DNA of 58,630 nucleotides from JANSWP01 sp041941305 (GTDB lineage: Bacteria; Bacteroidota; Bacteroidia; Chitinophagales; Saprospiraceae), in NCBI GenBank assembly GCA_041941305.1, contig JBGTQJ010000060.1:1-58630 (forward strand), given 5' to 3'. The notes beneath the pieces were generated by a model that was not told where the DNA came from, ran no database searches, and saw nothing but the letters and a program-made list of their open reading frames with translations. Below are positions 50,801 to 56,800 of the stretch, one piece after another; the stretch's first letter is position 1; the number at the start of each line of letters is the position of its first letter. The position numbers and the translations under genes were made by a program.

Positions 50801-53800
50801 CCTATTTCAGTTTCTATTATGATCATCTCTTTCAAAAAATGAGATTTCAGAGTGGGGATGTAAACGGTAATGAGAAAAATGTAATCACCACAAATACAGT
50901 AAATGATGGCTTATGGCACCATTATGTAGGCGTTTATGATCGGACCAATGATAAAATGCAGATTTACGTGGACGGGGTTTTCGATTCAGAAATTACGCCT
51001 GGTTTTGCCGATATTAATCCAGATTTGGTTTTTACCGTAGGTGCCAGAGAACCTCTCAATCCCGCACATTTAAAGTACAATTTTACTGGAACTATTGATG
51101 GCGTTCGGCTTTGGAAAAAAGCATTGACAGCTGGAGAAGTTGCTACGAATTATACAACAGAGTTGGATGGCTCCCAAGCGGATTTGATTACCTATTTTAA
51201 ATTTGATGACCAGAGTTCTGCCTGTGATGTGATCGATTGTTCGATTGAACAAAACCACGGAACTCGTATGGGGACTGGTGGTACCAATAATTTACCCCAA
51301 TACACAACTGATAGTCCACTGTTTACTGATGTTTCCTGCTCTTATGTCACTGGCGGAGAAATTTCTGTCAATGATAGCGGCAATACCGATTTCGGTCCGG
51401 TCGCAAATGGGGCTACAGAAACCAAAACTTATACTATTACGAATAGTGGAGATGCCAAATTGTACATCGAAGGCATCACGGTAAGTGGGACTGGTTTTGC
51501 ACTAGGCGGTTCTTTGACTTTCCCCATTACCCTTGCGGCAAGTGCCACACAGGATTTTGATGTGGACTTTACCCCAAATGCAGGCGGTGGACAGACCTTT
51601 AACGGGACGGTTTCCATAGATAGTCGCGATTGTGATGAAGACCCTTATGATTTTAATGTAACGGGAACGGGGGAAGATGCGGGAGCAGCGCTTGATTTTG
51701 ATGGGAGCAATGACCAAATCAATTTAAATTCAGCATTATTGCCTACGGCTGCTGCGAGTGATCCGTGGACGGTAGAGGGATGGATAAAGACTACTTCTAC
51801 AGGTGACTTGACTGTCTTTTCTCAATACAACGGTACAAATGCAAATCGTTCAAGGATGGAAATTACGAGCAAATTCCGTTATGTGAAAGGAGGACCTGGT
51901 GTTATTGTCCAAAGTACTACGGATGTAAAAGATGGTGCCTGGCATCATTTTGCAGTTGTCAAGGAAGGGAGTGGAACCAATCAGGTTCATCTCTATATTG
52001 ACGGAACGCTTGAAGCCTCAGGTACAGATGTCGATGCGATGGCGAATTTGACTTCAGAATTAGGCTACCTAAACTGGAGTGGAGGAACAAATTATTTTGA
52101 TGGACAGATGGATGATATTCGGATTTGGAACATAGCCCGTTCCTGTGAAGAAATAGCCTATTATAGAAGTTGTGAATTTACTGGCTCAGAATCGGGTTTA
52201 GTGGCATATTATCAATTCAATCAGGGCATTGCAAGTGGCAACAATAGTGGCGTATCAACACTTAACGATTTGACCTCCAATAATAATGATGGCACCCTAA
52301 ATAATTTTGCACTTAGTGGCACTTCTTCCAACTGGGTTGAACCAGGAGGTGTAACTACCGGCAACACTTGCTCAGGAACTCCAACAACTCCTGAAATAAA
52401 TGTCATTGGCAACAGTGTCACCATTGTCGATGGCGATACGACTCCTGATACAGGGGACGATACGGATTTCGAAGACCAAAGCGTCTGTTCAGGTACAGTG
52501 GTAAAAACCTATACCCTTGAGAATGAGGCTACAGCAACAGAAGCATTGGATGTGACGGCTATTAATTTGACAGGCACCCATGCCAGTGATTTTACAGTAG
52601 GTGGAATCACATTACCTGCCTCTATAGCAATTGGCAGTTCAACAACTTTTACAGTGTCTTTTGACCCATCTGACCTGGGCACGCGTTCAGCCACTATTGA
52701 AATAGCAAGTGACGATTGCAATGAAAATCCTTATGATTTTGCAATTCAGGGCAATGGTATCGATCCCGAAGCCAATGTGACGGGTTTGGGGCAAACGATT
52801 GCAGATGGCGATAATATGCCGGACACCTCAGATGATACTGATTTTGGGGATGTGTCCACGGCTGGTTCGGATGTACACACTTTCACTATAGAAAATAATG
52901 GAACAGCAATACTCAATGTAACGTCGATCAACTTATCCGGAACGAATGCTGCCGATTTCAGTATTGGTGGCATCACTCTTCCGGTTGCAATTGCTGCTAG
53001 TGGAAATACAACCTTTACCGTCACTTTTACACCTGGAGCAACAGGTTTAAGAGAAGCTACGGTAGCAATTGTGAATGATGATTGTGATGAGAACCCTTAT
53101 GATTTTGCGATAGAAGGGACTGGGGCTGATCCAGGTGCAGCATTGGATTTTGACGGGACGAATGACAATGTTGATTTGAATAATGTTTTATTGCCGGTGG
53201 CAAGTGGTAGTGATCCTTTTACACTAGAGCTGAAATTTAAATCATCAGGAACAGGGACTCAAATCCTGTTTGCTCAATTCGATATAGGAGCTCCTGGTCC
53301 TGTTTACAACACACTGAGGCTGACAAATGGGAGTATTTCATATTCAACCAACCTTGTAAGTGTTGGGACTGGTGGTGGAAACTACAATGATGGTTCATGG
53401 CATCATGTAGCAGTTGTTAAGGAAGGATCGGGAACGAATCAATTAAAATTATTTGTAGATGGACTTTTTATTACTCAAAGTACAGATCCGGATGCAGCAC
53501 AAAATGTGAACTCGGAATTGGGGTATCATAATTGGGCAGGAGGTTCGGGATATTTGGATGGGCAACTGGATGAGGTCCGCGTTTGGCACATCGCCAGAAC
53601 CTGTGATGAAATCAATCATTTTAAAGATTGTGAATTAGTAGGCAATGAGACCGGACTATACGCTTATTACCAATTCAATCAGGGAATAGGTGGCGGAAGC
53701 AATCCTGGAGAAACGACGCTTAATGACCTGACTTCCAATGGGTTTGATGGTACGTTGAATACCTTTGCATTAAGTGGAAGCTCATCTAACTGGGTGACTC

Positions 53801-56800
53801 CAGGAGCAGTGACAACGGGAAATACTTGTTCTGGAAGCCCGGCAGCTCCAGAAGCGAATGTCACTGGAAATTCCATCACTATTACAGATGGAGATACGAC
53901 ACCAGATACAGGTGATGATACGGATTTTGGAGAGGTTTCAACTGCAGGCAATGATGTGCATACTTTTACTATAGAAAATGACGGAGCTGCAACAGCAATT
54001 CTTAATATTTCTGATATCACGCTTACAGGAACAAACGCTGGCGATTTTGCAATTGGAGGCATCACACTTCCTGCAACAGTTGCCATTGGTAGTTCGACTA
54101 CATTTACGGTCACCTTTACACCTGGCGCAACTGGATTGAGAGAGGCGACAGTTGAAATAGATACAGATGATTGTAATGAAGATCCTTATGATTTTGCCGT
54201 TCAAGGAACTGGTAGAGATCCTGGAGCTGCACTGGCTTTAGACGGTTCCGATGATTGGGTCAATATACCCTACCATTCCGATTTTGATTTTGGAACAGGT
54301 GATTTTACAGTTGAAACATGGTTTAATACGACTTCCGGAAGTGGAGCCCCCTGGATTGCCAAGCGTGCTAGCGGAAATCCCCAATGGTGGCGGATGCATA
54401 TGCGCACAAACGGTCGCCTGATTATGGAAATAAGAGGAGGCGTAAATGCAGAAACAACAAATAGTTTTAATGATGGAACCTGGCATCATGTTGCATATGT
54501 CCGTAGAAATGGTGTACCCTATATTTATGTGGATGGTGTAGAAGAAACCCTTACAATATCTGGGGATTGGACTCAGGATACGGACAATACTTCAAATGTA
54601 AACATCGGCACCTATGATAACAATGGCGCTCCCAACTACAATGGACAATTTGATGAATTAAGAATATGGAATAGGGGCTTGTGCCTACCTGAAATAACCG
54701 CACAAAAAGATTGTGAATTGGCTGGAACCGAGTCAGGGCTAGTAGCTTATTACCAATTCAATCACGGACTTAGTGGTGGAATCAACACTGGTATTACGAC
54801 TTTAGATGATTTAACTTCCAATAATCACGACGGCACACTCAACAATTTTGCACTCACTGGTACAAGTTCAAACTGGGTAGCACCAGGAGGTGTCACTACT
54901 GGAAATTCCTGCACCCCTTACACTCAACCGGAAATCGATGTAACCGGAAACACTATTACGATTCAAGATGGCGACACGACCCCTGATTTAGGCGATGACA
55001 CTGATTTTGGCGACCAATCTGTTTGTTCTGGTACGGTTGTCAAGACTTACACCATTGAGAATTCAGGAACGGCTACTTTGGATGTTACTGCAATCAATAT
55101 TACAGGAACGAATGCTGCTGATTTTACAGTTGGAGGCATTTCGCTTCCAGTAATGGTAGCGGCTAGTGGCAATACAACCTTCACAGTCACTTTTGATCCA
55201 TCCAATTTAGGCAGCAGAACTGCGTCTATAGAAATTGATAATGACGATTGCAATGAAGACCCGTACAATTTTGCCATACAAGGCAATGGGATCGATCCCG
55301 AAGCCAATGTCACGGGATTGGGTCAAAATATAACAGATGGGGATACGACTCCGGATACTTCAGATGACACTGATTTTGGAGATGTTTCAACAGCTGGCTC
55401 CGATGTTCATACCTTCACCATAGAAAATGACGCAGCTGCAAGTGCAGATCTAAACGTAACTGCGATCAATGTGACTGGTAATGAAGCTTCGGATTTTGTG
55501 ATTGGAGGAATTAGTTTTCCTACTGTGATAAGCCCTGGGAATTCAACAACGTTCATGGTTACTTTCACACCTGGAGCGACGGGTTTAAGAGAAGCTACGG
55601 TAGCAATTGTGAATGATGATTGTGATGAAAATCCTTATAACTTTGATATTGAGGGTACTGGAGCAGATCCTGGAGCAGCCCTGGATTTTGATGGAACGAA
55701 TGATCAGGTGAATTTGCAGGCGGCACTTTTACCTACTGCCAGTGCTTCTGATCATTTTACTTTGGAGATGTGGTTTAAGACCTCCTCCACGACAGACAAC
55801 ATTATGCTCTTTTCTCAATATTTGGTTTCACAATCCAATCGACTTACATTAAGGCTCAAAAATAATAAGCTGAGATTTCAAAAAGAAAGCTCTGGTGTGT
55901 TGGAAAGTACTTCGGATGTCAATGATGGTAACTGGCACCACGTGGCAGTGGTTAAAGAGGGTTCAGGTACGAATCAAATACATCTATACATCGATGGCAT
56001 ACCGGAAGCTACTGGTACAGATGCATTTCCGAACGACAATGTAACCTCCAAAATTGGAAGTAATGGTGGCAGTTTTTATGAAGGTCAGATAGACGAAGTC
56101 CGTATTTGGAATATCGCCCGTTCCTGTGATGAGGTGAATTATTACAGAAGCTGCGAATTGACTGGCGCTGAATCAGGCCTGATAGCTTATTATCAATTTA
56201 ACCAGGGAATAGGTAACGGAAACAATAGTGGTGAAACGACCCTAACGGATCTCACTTCCAATGGAAACGATGGTATCCTTCAGAATTTTGGTCTTTCCGG
56301 TTCTGCTTCCAACTGGGTGACTCCTGGTGGAGTTACTACTGGCAATAGCTGTTCCGGTACCCCAACAGCTCCTGAAGCAAATGTTACGGGGAATTCCACA
56401 AGTATTACTGATGGAGATACGACGCCAGATACTGGTGATGACACAGACTTTGGAGAAGTCTCCACCGCAGGAAATGATGTACACACCTTTACGATTGAAA
56501 ATGATGCGGCTGCAACGGCTGTTTTGAATGTTTCTGCTATCAATCTGACAGGGACGAATGCCAGTGATTTTGCAATTGGAGGCATTACCCTTCCCGCAAC
56601 AGTTGCGATTGGTAGTTCTACCACCTTTACGGTCACCTTTACACCTGGCACAACTGGATTACGAGAAGCGACTGTTGAAATTGATACGGATGATTGTAAT
56701 GAAGATCCTTATGATTATGCCATTCAGGGAACAGGACGAGATCCGGGCGCTGCGCTTGAATTTGATAGTTCTGATGATTATGTAGAGATTCCTTTTCACA

